The notes below the pieces were generated by a model, which was not told where the DNA came from, searched no databases, and saw only the letters and a program-made list of their open reading frames with translations. Positions 1 to 9,282 of a DNA stretch of 64,000 nt are shown in pieces. The stretch is from Microbacterium sp. ProA8 (GTDB lineage Bacteria > Actinomycetota > Actinomycetes > Actinomycetales > Microbacteriaceae): the NCBI RefSeq assembly GCF_039905635.1, contig NZ_CP157000.1, positions 1,860,001 to 1,924,000 of the forward strand, given 5' to 3'. Each line of letters begins with the position of its first letter. The stretch's first letter is position 1. The translations under genes and the position numbers were made by a program.

Positions 1-327
1 GAGGCATCCGTCTCGCGCGGCGATCACACCAGCGACGGCGCGATCGAGGCGGCCGGCGACCGGGCGGATGCCTCGTCCGCTGTGCGTGCGCTGGCACCGC
101 GGATCGCGGCGCTGGCCGCGCGCGACCGCGAGACGCTGCTCCTGTACGCGTGGGGCGACCTCACCTACGAGGAGATCGGCATGGCGCTCGGGGTTCCCGT
201 CGGCACCGTGCGATCGCGCCTGAACCGGGTGCGGCGCAAGCTCGCGCCGCCGGGGTCGCACGCGTCCGTCCGACTCACGTGGATCGCGAAGGAGGAGACC
301 GATGGAGCTTATGGAACGAGTGCGTGA
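1..327 (+). CDS. ECF-type RNA polymerase sigma factor, C-terminal part (truncated by window start)
   Basis: The frame is open from base 1, so only about the last 108 residues are visible. They hold a sigma region 4 helix-turn-helix: a stretch rich in RDRETLLLYAW is followed by LTYEEIGMALGVPVGTVRSRLNRVRRKL, the usual pattern for recognising the -35 element. Region 2 must lie upstream of the window. The last codons overlap the next gene by 26 bp, which suggests translational coupling with the membrane protein that follows. In related genomes such sigma factors sit beside a CU044_5270-type protein, as here, so the pair probably forms a small signalling unit. The stimulus cannot be read from the sequence. 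Confidence 0.85.
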   Translation, partial: EASVSRGDHTSDGAIEAAGDRADASSAVRALAPRIAALAARDRETLLLYAWGDLTYEEIGMALGVPVGTVRSRLNRVRRKLAPPGSHASVRLTWIAKEETDGAYGTSA

Positions 328-1384
328 CCTGGGGCGGGACGCCCCGCCCCTGCCCGACGAGGGGATCGGCGCCGCACGGCGGGCGCTGCTCAGCGAGATC
401 GCCCGGCAGGAGCGAGCGGATGCCGCGGCCACCCGCCGCCGCACCGTCCGCTGGATCGGCGGCTCGGCGCTGGCCGGCGGGCTGGCGGCGACGGCACTGG
501 TGATCGGGTTCGTCGCGGTGCCGGCCACAGCGCCGACAGCGTCGGCTGCGGCACAGGTGCTGGAGAAGGCGGCGGCAGCGAGCATCCGGGCCGCAGAGGA
601 GGTCGTGCCGGCCGGCAGCTACACGCGGGTCGACACCGCATTCACGTCGCTCACGACCTACGACGAGCAGATGCCTGCCGGTGCGAGGTTCAACAACGCC
701 TTCCGCGCGGAGGCGGAAGCCGTGATCCTCATCGAGGATGAGTCGAGCGTCTACGTGCCCGCGGACCCCGAGGGTGAATGGGTGCGCGAGCGGAGTCCGT
801 ACCATGTGGCGGAATCGGTCGGCCCGCGTGCCGCGGAGGCCGCCGAGGCGTGGAGTCGTGAGCTGAACCCCGGGTTGGGATCGGCCGGCATCACCCGGTA
901 CCCCGCCGGCGTCGCCGAGGGCGGTCGCGATGGTGACGTGGTGACGTACTACCTGGACGGCCGCGAGACCTACGAGGACATGCCGACGGATCCCGACGGG
1001 GTGGTCGCATGGTTCGAGGAGCGGTACGGCGCGGAGGGCGAGCCCGACGGCATGGCGCACTTCTTCATCGAGACCATCGGCGACCTGATGTCGTTCAACC
1101 TGGCACCTGCGACAGCGCGCGCCGGGATGCTCAGAGCGTTCGCGTCCCTCCCGGGTGTGGAAGTCGTCGCGACCGACGGTGACCTGACCACACTCGCATA
1201 CGAGCGGGACTTCGAAGCGGGACCGGCTCGCGTGGAGTTCGTGCTCGACACCGCGCGCGGCTACGTCGTGCAGTCGACCAACTGGGGGATGGGGGAGTAC
1301 GACGAGCCCGTGGCCTTCGAGGGCGTCCCCGATTGGCAGAGCCGTACGGTGTCGACCGTCTCGATCGTCGATTCGGCGCCCTGA
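302..1384 (+). CDS. CU044_5270 family membrane-anchored protein, sigma-factor partner
   Basis: A 360-residue protein with a cytoplasmic N-terminus of about 50 residues, one membrane helix near residues 57-78 (GGLAATALVIGFVAVPA), and a long extracytoplasmic domain rich in acidic and aromatic residues. This layout and the position directly after an ECF sigma factor, with a 26-bp overlap, match the CU044_5270 family found beside sigma factors in actinobacteria. It may act as an anti-sigma or sensor protein, but no zinc-binding anti-sigma motif (HxxxCxxC) is visible, so that role is inference. The ATG is preceded by a GGAGGAGA ribosome binding site inside the sigma gene. Confidence 0.7.
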   Translation: MELMERVRDLGRDAPPLPDEGIGAARRALLSEIARQERADAAATRRRTVRWIGGSALAGGLAATALVIGFVAVPATAPTASAAAQVLEKAAAASIRAAEEVVPAGSYTRVDTAFTSLTTYDEQMPAGARFNNAFRAEAEAVILIEDESSVYVPADPEGEWVRERSPYHVAESVGPRAAEAAEAWSRELNPGLGSAGITRYPAGVAEGGRDGDVVTYYLDGRETYEDMPTDPDGVVAWFEERYGAEGEPDGMAHFFIETIGDLMSFNLAPATARAGMLRAFASLPGVEVVATDGDLTTLAYERDFEAGPARVEFVLDTARGYVVQSTNWGMGEYDEPVAFEGVPDWQSRTVSTVSIVDSAP

Positions 1385-1468
1385 CCCCGGATGAGAAGCC
1401 GGCTGTGAGGCGCCGGGCGGAGGCATCCGCTCGGCGCCTCGCGCATTGCAACGACCTTCAGCACAATG

Positions 1469-1485
1469 ACCTTCAACTGGAAGGT
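1469..1485. promoter_or_regulatory. Operator-like dyad ACCTTC-N5-GAAGGT
   Basis: A perfect 6-bp inverted repeat with a 5-bp spacer lies in the 180-bp gap upstream of dnaE. The left arm is part of a direct repeat (GACCTTCA at 1453 and 1468). The arms resemble MerR-family operators, but no well-placed -10 follows at the 19-bp spacing such regulators use, and no MerR gene is in the window. Function unknown. Confidence 0.3.
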
Positions 1486-1552
1486 GAGATCACCTCGCCA
1501 GGAGAGTCCGCGGACTCGCCACGGCCGTGGCGAGAGTGTCCGAGACCGTACC

Positions 1553-1558
1553 TAGACT
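1553..1558 (+). promoter_or_regulatory. Leaderless -10 element of dnaE (TAGACT)
   Basis: TAGACT ends exactly six bases before the GTG start of dnaE and no ribosome binding site is present, so the transcript probably begins at or next to the start codon. Confidence 0.6.
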
Positions 1559-1564
1559 CGATCC

Positions 1565-4500
1565 GTGGCATCCGACTCCTTCGTTCATCTGCACGTGCAC
1601 AGCGAGTACTCGATGCTCGACGGCGCCGCCAAAATCGGCGCCATGACCCAGGCGGCGGCGGACTACGGCATGCCGGCGATCGCCGTCACCGACCACGGGA
1701 ACACCTTCGCCGCGTTCGAGTTCTACAACGCCGCCAAGGCTGCGGGCGTGAAGCCGATCATCGGCCTCGAGGCCTACGTGACCCCGGGCACGCACCGCAG
1801 CGACAAGTCGCGCGTCCAATGGGGTTCACCCGAGCAGAAGAGCGATGACGTGTCGGGCTCGGGCGCCTACACCCACATGACGATGTGGAGTCAGAGCACG
1901 GAGGGCATGCACAACCTCTTCCGGCTGAGCTCGCTGTCGAGCATGGAGGGGTACTACTTCAAGCCGCGCATGGACCGGGAGCTGCTGGAGACCTACGGCA
2001 AGGGTCTCATCGCGACGACGGGCTGCCCGTCCGGGGAGGTGCAGACGCGCCTGCGGCTCGGCCAGTACGACGCCGCGCGCGCGGCGGCCGCGGAATTCCA
2101 GGACATCTTCGGCAAGGAGAACTACTTCGCCGAGATCATGGACCACGGGCTCTCGATCGAGCGCCGCGTCATGACCGACCTGATCCGCCTTTCGAAGGAT
2201 CTCGGCATCCCCCTCGTCGCCACCAACGACTCCCACTACACCCACCAGCACGAGGCCGACGCGCACGCTGCGCTCCTCTGCGTGCAGTCCGGCTCGACGC
2301 TGGACGACCCGAACCGATTCAAGTTCGACGGCGACGGCTACTACATCAAGACGGCGCAGGAGATGCGGCAGATCTTCCGGGAGCACCCGGAAGCGTGCGA
2401 CAACACCCTGCTCATCGCCGAGCGCTGCGAGGTCGAGTTCAACACGAGCGCGAACTACATGCCGCGCTTCCCGGTGCCCGACGGCGAGACCGAAGACAGC
2501 TGGCTCGTCAAGGAGGTCGAGACGGGACTGCACTACCGCTACCCCGACGGCATCCCCGACAAGGTCCGCAAGCAGGCCGAGTACGAGACCGGGATCATCC
2601 TCCAGATGGGCTTTCCCGGCTACTTCCTCGTCGTCGCCGACTTCATCAACTGGGCGAAGGACAACGGCATCCGAGTCGGCCCCGGCCGTGGCTCCGGTGC
2701 CGGCTCGATGGTGGCCTACGCCATGCGCATCACCGATCTCGACCCGCTCGAGCACGGCCTCATCTTCGAGCGGTTCCTCAACCCGGACCGCGTCTCGATG
2801 CCCGACTTCGACGTGGACTTCGACGACCGTCGCCGCGGCGAGGTGATCGACTACGTCACCGAGAAGTACGGCTCCGAGCGCGTCGCGCAGATCGTGACCT
2901 ACGGGACGATCAAGTCGAAGCAGGCCCTGAAGGACGCGGGGCGTGTGCTCGGCTTCCCGTTCAGCATGGGCGAGCGTCTCACGAAGGCGATGCCGCCTGC
3001 CGTGATGGGCAAGGACATGCCGTTGAACGGCATGTTCGACCCGCAGCATCCGCGGTTCAAGGAGGCGAGCGAGTTCCGCGCCCTCATCGACACCGATCCC
3101 GATGCGAAGACGGTCTTCGATCGCGCGCTGGGGCTCGAGGGGCTCAAACGTCAATGGGGCGTGCACGCCGCCGGCGTCATCATGTCCAGCGAACCGCTGC
3201 TCGGCATCATCCCGATCATGCGCCGCGAGCAGGACGGCCAGATCGTCACGCAGTTCGACTACCCGTCGTGCGAGACGCTCGGGCTCATCAAGATGGACTT
3301 CCTGGGGCTGCGCAACCTCACGATCATCTCCGACGCGCTCGACAACATCCGGATGAACCGGGGCGAGGAGCTCGACCTCGAGCATCTCGCGCTCGATGAT
3401 CGCGACGCCTACGACCTGCTCACCCGCGGCGACACCCTCGGCGTGTTCCAGCTCGACGGTGGCCCGATGCGGTCGCTCCTGCGCCTTCTGAAGCCCGACA
3501 ACTTCGAGGACATCTCGGCCGTCATCGCGCTGTACCGACCCGGCCCGATGGGTGCCAACTCGCACATCAACTACGCCCTGCGCAAGAACGGTCAGCAGGA
3601 GATCACGCCGATCCACCCCGAGCTCGAAGAGCCGCTGAGGGACATCCTCGACACCAGCTACGGCCTGATCATCTATCAGGAGCAGGTCATGGCGATCGCG
3701 CAGAAGGTCGCAGGCTTCTCGCTCGGCCAGGCAGACATCCTCCGCCGCGCGATGGGCAAGAAGAAGAAGTCCGAGCTCGACAAGCAGTACGAGGGCTTCT
3801 CCGGCGGCATGAAGGAGCGCGGCTTCGGCGATGACGCCATCAAGGCGCTGTGGGACATCCTGCTGCCCTTCTCGGACTACGCGTTCAACAAGGCGCACTC
3901 GGCCGCGTACGGCCTGGTCTCGTACTGGACCGCGTACCTCAAAGCGCACTATCCCGCCGAGTACATGGCGGCGCTGCTGACCAGCGTCGGCGACTCCAAA
4001 GACAAGATGGCGGTATACCTCAACGAATGCCGCCGCATGGGCATCAAGGTGCTGCCGCCTGACGTGGGCGAGTCGATCCGATACTTCGCGGCAGTGGGGG
4101 AGGACATCCGATTCGGACTCGGCGCCGTCCGCAACGTCGGTGCCAACGTGGTCGACGGCATCGTCACCGCACGCAAGGATGCGACGTTCGCGTCGTTCCA
4201 CGACTTCCTGGTCAAAGTCCCGATGCATGTGGCCAACAAGCGCACCATCGAGTCGCTCATCAAGGCCGGTGCGTTCGACTCCATGGGCGACACTCGCCGT
4301 GCTCTGCTCGAGGTGCATGAGGATGCGACCGAAGCGGCCGTCGACCGCAAGCGGAACGAGGCGCAGGGCGCCATCGGGTTCGATTTCGACAGCCTGTACG
4401 ACGCCGTCGAAGAGGTCGCGCCGCCGAAGGTGCCGCCGCGTCCGGAGTGGACCAAGAAGGACAAGCTCGCCTTCGAGCGCGAGATGCTGGGCCTCTACGT

Positions 4501-5083
4501 ATCGGATCACCCGCTCGCGGGTCTCGAGATCCCGCTCGCCAAGCACGCCTCGACGAGCATCCACGACCTGCTGGCGTCGGAAGACATCGGCGACGGCGAC
4601 CAGGTGACGATCGCGGGCCTCGTGACCAGCGTGCAGCACCGCGTGGCCAAGCAGAGCGGCAATCCCTACGGCATGATCACGGTCGAGGACTTCGACGGCG
4701 AGATCACCGTGATGTTCATGGGCAAGACGTACACCGAGTTCCAGCACATGCTCGTGGCCGACTCGATCCTCGTGGTGCGCGGGCGGGTGTCGCGACGCGA
4801 CGACGGCATGAACCTGCATGCGCAGTCGGCGTTCACCCCCGATCTCGGCACGGTCGACGACTCGAGCTCTTTGGTGCTCGTCATGCCCGAGCGTCGCGCG
4901 AGCGAAGCCCTCATCGGCGAGCTGCTGCTGACCCTGACCCGCCACGCGGGTGACACCGAGGTGTCGCTCAAGCTCCACAGCGGCACCGTGGCGAAGGTCT
5001 TCGAGGTGCCGCACACGGTGCGGATCACCCCTGATCTGTACGGCGAGCTGAAAGGTCTTCTCGGGCCGCAGTGCCTGGGATGA
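1565..5083 (+). CDS. dnaE: DNA polymerase III subunit alpha (replicative polymerase)
   Basis: The 1172-residue product is the catalytic subunit of the replicative polymerase. The N-terminal PHP domain begins at once (HLHVHSEYSMLDG, residues 8-20) and carries the histidines and aspartates of its metal site. The polymerase active site is visible around residues 405-425 as PDFDVDFDD, with the catalytic aspartates. Two helix-hairpin-helix/OB-fold regions follow, and the C-terminus carries the OB nucleic-acid-binding domain (VTIAGLVTSVQHR). The length is normal for DnaE1. The GTG start is chosen because MASDSFVHLHVHSEYSMLDG matches family N-termini and a TAGACT -10 lies six bases upstream. It is monocistronic. 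Confidence 0.98.
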   Translation: MASDSFVHLHVHSEYSMLDGAAKIGAMTQAAADYGMPAIAVTDHGNTFAAFEFYNAAKAAGVKPIIGLEAYVTPGTHRSDKSRVQWGSPEQKSDDVSGSGAYTHMTMWSQSTEGMHNLFRLSSLSSMEGYYFKPRMDRELLETYGKGLIATTGCPSGEVQTRLRLGQYDAARAAAAEFQDIFGKENYFAEIMDHGLSIERRVMTDLIRLSKDLGIPLVATNDSHYTHQHEADAHAALLCVQSGSTLDDPNRFKFDGDGYYIKTAQEMRQIFREHPEACDNTLLIAERCEVEFNTSANYMPRFPVPDGETEDSWLVKEVETGLHYRYPDGIPDKVRKQAEYETGIILQMGFPGYFLVVADFINWAKDNGIRVGPGRGSGAGSMVAYAMRITDLDPLEHGLIFERFLNPDRVSMPDFDVDFDDRRRGEVIDYVTEKYGSERVAQIVTYGTIKSKQALKDAGRVLGFPFSMGERLTKAMPPAVMGKDMPLNGMFDPQHPRFKEASEFRALIDTDPDAKTVFDRALGLEGLKRQWGVHAAGVIMSSEPLLGIIPIMRREQDGQIVTQFDYPSCETLGLIKMDFLGLRNLTIISDALDNIRMNRGEELDLEHLALDDRDAYDLLTRGDTLGVFQLDGGPMRSLLRLLKPDNFEDISAVIALYRPGPMGANSHINYALRKNGQQEITPIHPELEEPLRDILDTSYGLIIYQEQVMAIAQKVAGFSLGQADILRRAMGKKKKSELDKQYEGFSGGMKERGFGDDAIKALWDILLPFSDYAFNKAHSAAYGLVSYWTAYLKAHYPAEYMAALLTSVGDSKDKMAVYLNECRRMGIKVLPPDVGESIRYFAAVGEDIRFGLGAVRNVGANVVDGIVTARKDATFASFHDFLVKVPMHVANKRTIESLIKAGAFDSMGDTRRALLEVHEDATEAAVDRKRNEAQGAIGFDFDSLYDAVEEVAPPKVPPRPEWTKKDKLAFEREMLGLYVSDHPLAGLEIPLAKHASTSIHDLLASEDIGDGDQVTIAGLVTSVQHRVAKQSGNPYGMITVEDFDGEITVMFMGKTYTEFQHMLVADSILVVRGRVSRRDDGMNLHAQSAFTPDLGTVDDSSSLVLVMPERRASEALIGELLLTLTRHAGDTEVSLKLHSGTVAKVFEVPHTVRITPDLYGELKGLLGPQCLG

Positions 5084-5087
5084 CGCG

Positions 5088-5123
5088 GTGACGCGAAGGC
5101 GACGACGAATGTCGCCGTGTCAC
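5088..5123 (+). terminator. Possible terminator after dnaE
   Basis: A two-part stem follows the dnaE stop: GTGAC pairs with GTCAC outside, and GGCGAC pairs with GTCGCC inside around a 7-base loop. There is no T tract. Confidence 0.35.
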
Positions 5124-5156
5124 GCGTGGTCTCATCGCGGTCTCATGGGCCGTGGG

Positions 5157-5162
5157 TAATAT
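5157..5162 (+). promoter_or_regulatory. -10 element TAATAT
   Basis: An unusually AT-rich hexamer for this DNA, 39 bases upstream of the GTG at 5202. It fits a standard -10 with a short leader. Confidence 0.45.
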
Positions 5163-5201
5163 CGGGTCGACGCGGGCCTCAGTCCGCCGGAAGGGACGAT
5201 C

Positions 5202-6338
5202 GTGACGGACGAGAAGCAGGACGGGAACATCGACGAGGCGGTTGCGACCGAAGAGCCGCCGCAGTACGGAGTGGGGCCGTTCTCGATCCGCGAGGTCGCC
5301 CTCGCGGGCACGTGGCTCGTCGCATTCGTGGTGTCGTTCTTCCCGATCTACGGAGACCTGGGCGAAGGTCCGTCGGTCTGGAGCAGCGGGATCGACTGGG
5401 TTCTCACCGTGGGCGTGCCCACGGTGGCGGTGTTCCTCATCGTGTTGCGCCGGCTCTCGCCGCAGGGCATCCGCCGGGTCGGATCCCTCGGGATCGACCA
5501 GTTCGCGTCCGTCGCGTTCTCGGTCGCCACCGTGCTGTGGCTCACCATCATCTGGAACTCGTTCATCCGGCTCGCCAATCAACGCGAGTTCCTCGGCACC
5601 TGGGTCGTGTGGGTGGAGTTCTTCCTCATGCTCGCCGGCGTCTTCCTTACCGTGCTGGCGCCGTTCATCGCGCCCTTCGCCCAGGACTTCCGCGGTCGCC
5701 CCGAGGTTCCGGCCCATCGCAGCGCCCGTCCGGTGCTGCCGGTTTCGCCCCGCCCGGCGTTCGTGCGACAGGAGCCCGCCGCCGACGAGTACGCGCCCTA
5801 CGCCGACAGCGACAGCACCGACGACAACGCTTATGGAGCCGCCCCGGCGTACGCCGCTCAGGCACCCGCGACGCCGTACGCCGACTCTTCTACGAGCCGG
5901 GAGGCCGAGGCCGCGGGCGTCGACGAGACGCCCCGCGCCGCGGCCGATGACGCCGAGACCACGGTCCTCCCGCTCGACGAGCACGACGCCGACGCCGATG
6001 TGCGCGCGGACGCCGCCGCGCCGGCGACCGCGACCACCGTCGTCGCCGAGGAGCCCGCGGCGACCGAGCCGGTCCACGCGCGCGAGTCGTTCGAGCACGT
6101 CGAGAATCCGTCGTCGACGGTCGAGCCGGCTGCAGCGACCGCGCCTCAGCACCAGGCGTTCTGGGCCCTCGTTCCGGAGGAGCGCGACATCGTGGACGAG
6201 ATCGGCATCCCGGTGTTCCGCATCGGACCGACCGCCTGGGCGCTTGTCATCGAGGATCGCGGCGACGCCTTCGTGGTGCGCCACGAGGACGGTCGCATCG
6301 GTTACCTGCACGACGTCTCGGGCGTCACGCGCGGCTGA
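5202..6338 (+). CDS. Integral membrane protein with disordered linker and conserved C-terminal domain
   Basis: A 378-residue protein that I cannot assign to a function. Residues 28-165 contain four predicted membrane helices (LAGTWLVAFVVSFFPIY, WVLTVGVPTVAVFLIVL, FASVAFSVATVLWLTII, VEFFLMLAGVFLTVLAPF). Residues 170-310 are a low-complexity Pro/Ala/Asp/Glu segment, probably a disordered cytoplasmic linker. The last 55 residues (from VPEERDIVDEIGIPVFRIG) look compact and conserved-like. The GTG start has a GGAAGGGACG ribosome binding site. It sits alone between dnaE and hisD. Confidence 0.75.
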   Translation: MTDEKQDGNIDEAVATEEPPQYGVGPFSIREVALAGTWLVAFVVSFFPIYGDLGEGPSVWSSGIDWVLTVGVPTVAVFLIVLRRLSPQGIRRVGSLGIDQFASVAFSVATVLWLTIIWNSFIRLANQREFLGTWVVWVEFFLMLAGVFLTVLAPFIAPFAQDFRGRPEVPAHRSARPVLPVSPRPAFVRQEPAADEYAPYADSDSTDDNAYGAAPAYAAQAPATPYADSSTSREAEAAGVDETPRAAADDAETTVLPLDEHDADADVRADAAAPATATTVVAEEPAATEPVHARESFEHVENPSSTVEPAAATAPQHQAFWALVPEERDIVDEIGIPVFRIGPTAWALVIEDRGDAFVVRHEDGRIGYLHDVSGVTRG

Positions 6339-6356
6339 GCGCGTCCGCCCGCGCGG

Positions 6357-6362
6357 TACCGT
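6357..6362 (+). promoter_or_regulatory. Leaderless -10 element of hisD (TACCGT)
   Basis: TACCGT is followed by six bases and then the ATG of hisD, with no ribosome binding site. Confidence 0.55.
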
Positions 6363-6368
6363 AGACGG

Positions 6369-7670
6369 ATGCTCCGGACGATCGACCTGCGCGGGCGCAC
6401 GCTCTCGCCCGCTGAACTGCTCGCGACCGTTCCCCGTGCCGCCGCGGCGCGGGAGGAGGCCCTCGCGACGGCGGCGCACATCGTCGACGACGTCGCGGCT
6501 CGCGGCGAGACAGCTCTGCGCGAGCAGGCCGAGAGATTCGACGGCGCCACGGACCACGACATCCGGGTTCCCGCCGCGCACCTCGACGAGGCCCTTGCGG
6601 CGCTCGACCCGGGGGTGCGTTCGGCACTCGAAGAAGCCATCGCGCGCGTCCGGGTGGCGTCCGCAGCCCAGGTTCCGGCGCCGACGGTCACCGACCTCGG
6701 ACCCGGCGCGCGGGTGACGCAGCGGTGGCAGCCGGTGCGTCGCGTCGGCCTGTACGTCCCGGGCGGCAAGGCGGTCTACCCCTCGAGCGTCGTGATGAAC
6801 GTCGTGCCCGCCCAGGTGGCCGGCGTGAGTGAGATCGCGCTCGCCTCGCCGCCGCAGCGCCAGTTCGGCGGCCGGGTGCACCCGGTGATCCTCGGCGCCG
6901 CGCGCCTCCTCGGCGTCACCGAGGTGTACGCGATGGGCGGGGCGGGGGCGATCGGCGCGCTCGCGCACGGCGTCGCGTCGCTCGGCCTCGAGCCGGTGGA
7001 CGTCGTCACCGGCCCCGGCAACAACTTCGTGGCCGCCGCCAAGCGCGCGGTCGCGGGTCTGGTCGGGACGGATGCCGAAGCCGGCGCCACCGAGATCCTC
7101 GTGGTCGCCGACGACACGGCCGACGCGCGCCTGGTCGCCGTCGACCTCATCAGCCAGGCCGAGCACGACGAACAGGCCTCCGCCGTGCTGGTGACGACCT
7201 CCGAGCGCCTGGCGGACGAGGTGCGCGCGGCGATCGCCCCGCGGGCGGCGGTGACGCGGCACGCCGAGCGCGTCGCCACGGCACTCGCCGGCCCGCAGTC
7301 CGCGATCGTGCTCGTCGACGACCTCGCAGCGGCCACGGCGTTTTCGAACGCGTATGCGCCGGAGCACCTCGAGCTGCACCTGGCCGACCCCCGCCCAGGG
7401 GACTTCGTCCACGCGGGCGCGGTGTTCGTGGGGCCGGACTCGCCGGTCAGCCTCGGCGACTACCTCGCCGGCAGCAACCACGTGCTGCCCACCGGCGGCC
7501 AGGCGCGCTACGCGGCCGGACTGTCGGCCGCGACCTTCCTGCGCCCGCAGCAGGTCATCGAGTACGACCGCGACGCGCTCTCGGTCGTCCGCGACGCGAT
7601 CGTGACTCTGGCCGAGGCGGAGGCTCTCCCCGCCCACGGCGAGGCGATCACAGCCCGGTTCCAGGACTGA
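6369..7670 (+). CDS. hisD: Histidinol dehydrogenase
   Basis: The 433-residue enzyme performs the last two NAD-dependent oxidations of histidine synthesis, histidinol to histidine. The family signature is clear: RVGLYVPGGKAVYPSSVVMN near residues 122-142, GPGNNFVAAAKR near 217, the E/H pair of the active site in YAPEHLEL near 330, and zinc-binding residues in DLISQAEHDE. The length is normal. The rest of the histidine operon is not next to it here; nrdR and pyrD follow, each with its own leaderless promoter, so hisD is probably transcribed alone. Confidence 0.97.
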   Translation: MLRTIDLRGRTLSPAELLATVPRAAAAREEALATAAHIVDDVAARGETALREQAERFDGATDHDIRVPAAHLDEALAALDPGVRSALEEAIARVRVASAAQVPAPTVTDLGPGARVTQRWQPVRRVGLYVPGGKAVYPSSVVMNVVPAQVAGVSEIALASPPQRQFGGRVHPVILGAARLLGVTEVYAMGGAGAIGALAHGVASLGLEPVDVVTGPGNNFVAAAKRAVAGLVGTDAEAGATEILVVADDTADARLVAVDLISQAEHDEQASAVLVTTSERLADEVRAAIAPRAAVTRHAERVATALAGPQSAIVLVDDLAAATAFSNAYAPEHLELHLADPRPGDFVHAGAVFVGPDSPVSLGDYLAGSNHVLPTGGQARYAAGLSAATFLRPQQVIEYDRDALSVVRDAIVTLAEAEALPAHGEAITARFQD

Positions 7671-7686
7671 GACCGGATTCCCGGCG

Positions 7687-7692
7687 TAGGCT
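7687..7692 (+). promoter_or_regulatory. -10 element of nrdR (TAGGCT)
   Basis: TAGGCT lies nine bases before the ATG and no ribosome binding site is seen, so the transcript is leaderless or nearly so. Confidence 0.5.
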
Positions 7693-7701
7693 GTCTCTGC
7701 C

Positions 7702-8193
7702 ATGCACTGCCCGTTCTGCCGCCACGCCGATTCGCGCGTCATCGACTCGCGCACCAGCGACGACGGTCTCAGCATCCGTCGCCGTCGTCAGTGCCCCCAA
7801 TGCGGTGGCCGCTTCACGACGATCGAGACCGCCAGCCTCAACGTCATCAAGCGCTCCGGCGTGATCGAGCCGTTCAGCCGCGAGAAGGTCATGTCCGGCG
7901 TGCGGAAGGCCTGTCAGGGTCGTCCGGTGACGGAAGCGGATCTTGCGGTGCTCGCCCAGACGGTGGAGGAGAGCATCCGTCAGACCGGCGCCTCGCAGCT
8001 CGACGCCAACGAGATCGGGCTGGCCATCCTCGGACCACTGCGCGACCTGGACGAGGTGGCGTACCTGCGATTCGCGAGCGTCTACCAGGCGTTCGACTCG
8101 CTCGAGGACTTCGAGACGGCCATCGAGCAGCTGCGCGTGGACCACGGCCGCGCCCGCTCCGCGGACGAGGACGCAGCGGTCGCGGGGGAGTGA
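7702..8193 (+). CDS. nrdR: Transcriptional repressor NrdR
   Basis: A 163-residue regulator of ribonucleotide reductase genes. The N-terminal zinc ribbon is intact: Cys3, Cys6, Cys31 and Cys34 (MHCPFCRH ... [11 protein letters not shown]). An ATP-cone follows from about residue 46 to 136, where dATP/ATP levels are sensed ([19 protein letters not shown]). The length is typical. No nrd genes lie in this window, so its targets, recognised through NrdR boxes, must be elsewhere. Confidence 0.97.
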   Translation: MHCPFCRHADSRVIDSRTSDDGLSIRRRRQCPQCGGRFTTIETASLNVIKRSGVIEPFSREKVMSGVRKACQGRPVTEADLAVLAQTVEESIRQTGASQLDANEIGLAILGPLRDLDEVAYLRFASVYQAFDSLEDFETAIEQLRVDHGRARSADEDAAVAGE

Positions 8194-8198
8194 CCGGA

Positions 8199-8204
8199 TA
8201 GCCT
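8199..8204 (+). promoter_or_regulatory. -10 element of pyrD (TAGCCT)
   Basis: TAGCCT overlaps the region just after the nrdR stop and is followed by AGGAGGG and then ATG. The purine run sits too close to the start to be a good ribosome binding site, so leaderless initiation is plausible. Confidence 0.45.
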
Positions 8205-8211
8205 AGGAGGG

Positions 8212-9237
8212 ATGTATCCCCTCCTCTTCCGCACCGTGCTGTCGCGCATGGATCCCGAGTCCGCCCACCACAGTGCGATGGTCGTGATCCGGGTGCTGGG
8301 GGTCCGGCCCTTCTCGTGGGTCGCGCGCTCGATCACCCGGCCCGCCCCCCGACTTGCGACGACCGCGCTCGGTCTCGCGTTCGACTCGCCGTTCGGTGTC
8401 GCGGCAGGATTCGACAAGGACGTGAAGGGTGCGGCGGGGCTTCACGCCCTCGGTTTCGGTCACGTCGAGGTCGGCACCGTGACGGCGATCCCGCAGGAGG
8501 GAAACCCGCGCCCGCGGCTCTTCCGCCTGATCCCGGACCGCGCGGTCGTCAACCGCATGGGGTTCAACAATCACGGCGCCGAGGCTGCGGCCACCCGGCT
8601 GCGCCGGCTGCGCCGCCGCTCGCGGCGCACGGTGCTCGGTGTCAACATCGGCAAGAGTCGCGTCGTCGAGGTCGCCGACGCCACCGCCGACTACGTGCGC
8701 AGCGCGACGCTGCTCGCGCCGCTCGCCGACTACCTCGTCGTCAACGTGTCGTCGCCGAACACGCCGGGACTCCGCGGGCTGCAGGCCGCAGAGACGCTGC
8801 GGCCGCTGCTGGAGGCCGTGCGCCAGGCGGCGGGCACCACGCCGCTGCTGGTCAAGATCGCGCCCGACCTGCCCGACGACGAGGTCGTCGCGATCGCGCA
8901 CCTCGCCGTCGACGCAGGACTGGCGGGCATTATCGCCACGAACACGACGATCTCGCGCGACGGGCTGGTCACCGATCCCGCCGTCGTCGCCGCTGCCGGA
9001 GACGGCGGTCTGTCGGGAGCCCCGCTGAAGGCGCGCGCGCTCGAGGTGCTGCGGCTGCTGCGCGAGACGGTTCCCGCCGGCTTCTGCGTCATCTCCGTCG
9101 GCGGGGTGGAGACGGCCGACGACGTGCAGGAGCGGCTGGATGCCGGAGCCACCCTGGTGCAGGGGTACACGGCTTTCCTCTACCGCGGCCCGCTGTGGGC
9201 CCGGCAGATCAACCGAGGGCTGGCGAAGCAGCGCTGA
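8212..9237 (+). CDS. pyrD: Dihydroorotate dehydrogenase (quinone), class 2
   Basis: A 341-residue flavoenzyme that oxidises dihydroorotate to orotate and passes electrons to the quinone pool. The N-terminal amphipathic extension (MYPLLFRTVLSRMDPESAHH) is the membrane-associating segment typical of class 2. FMN-barrel motifs follow: GVAAGFDKDVKG, VVNRMGFNNHG, and the catalytic serine region NVSSPNTPGLRGLQ near residue 178. TNTTISRDGL and SVGGVETADD bind FMN phosphate. It is separated from the other pyrimidine genes and converges on a membrane protein gene. Confidence 0.96.
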   Translation: MYPLLFRTVLSRMDPESAHHSAMVVIRVLGVRPFSWVARSITRPAPRLATTALGLAFDSPFGVAAGFDKDVKGAAGLHALGFGHVEVGTVTAIPQEGNPRPRLFRLIPDRAVVNRMGFNNHGAEAAATRLRRLRRRSRRTVLGVNIGKSRVVEVADATADYVRSATLLAPLADYLVVNVSSPNTPGLRGLQAAETLRPLLEAVRQAAGTTPLLVKIAPDLPDDEVVAIAHLAVDAGLAGIIATNTTISRDGLVTDPAVVAAAGDGGLSGAPLKARALEVLRLLRETVPAGFCVISVGGVETADDVQERLDAGATLVQGYTAFLYRGPLWARQINRGLAKQR

Positions 9238-9282
9238 CCCAGCCGGTGCCGCCGGCGGGGTCGGGCTTCTCGCCGCCGGGGA

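Noticed and set aside
1826..5014. A 1062-codon open frame on the strand opposite dnaE
   Set aside because: High GC leaves antisense frames open; its product is low-complexity (His/Arg/Val/Glu) and dnaE is certain. Similar antisense frames at 12797-15520, 34-36.5 kb and 51.9-53.7 kb were rejected for the same reason.
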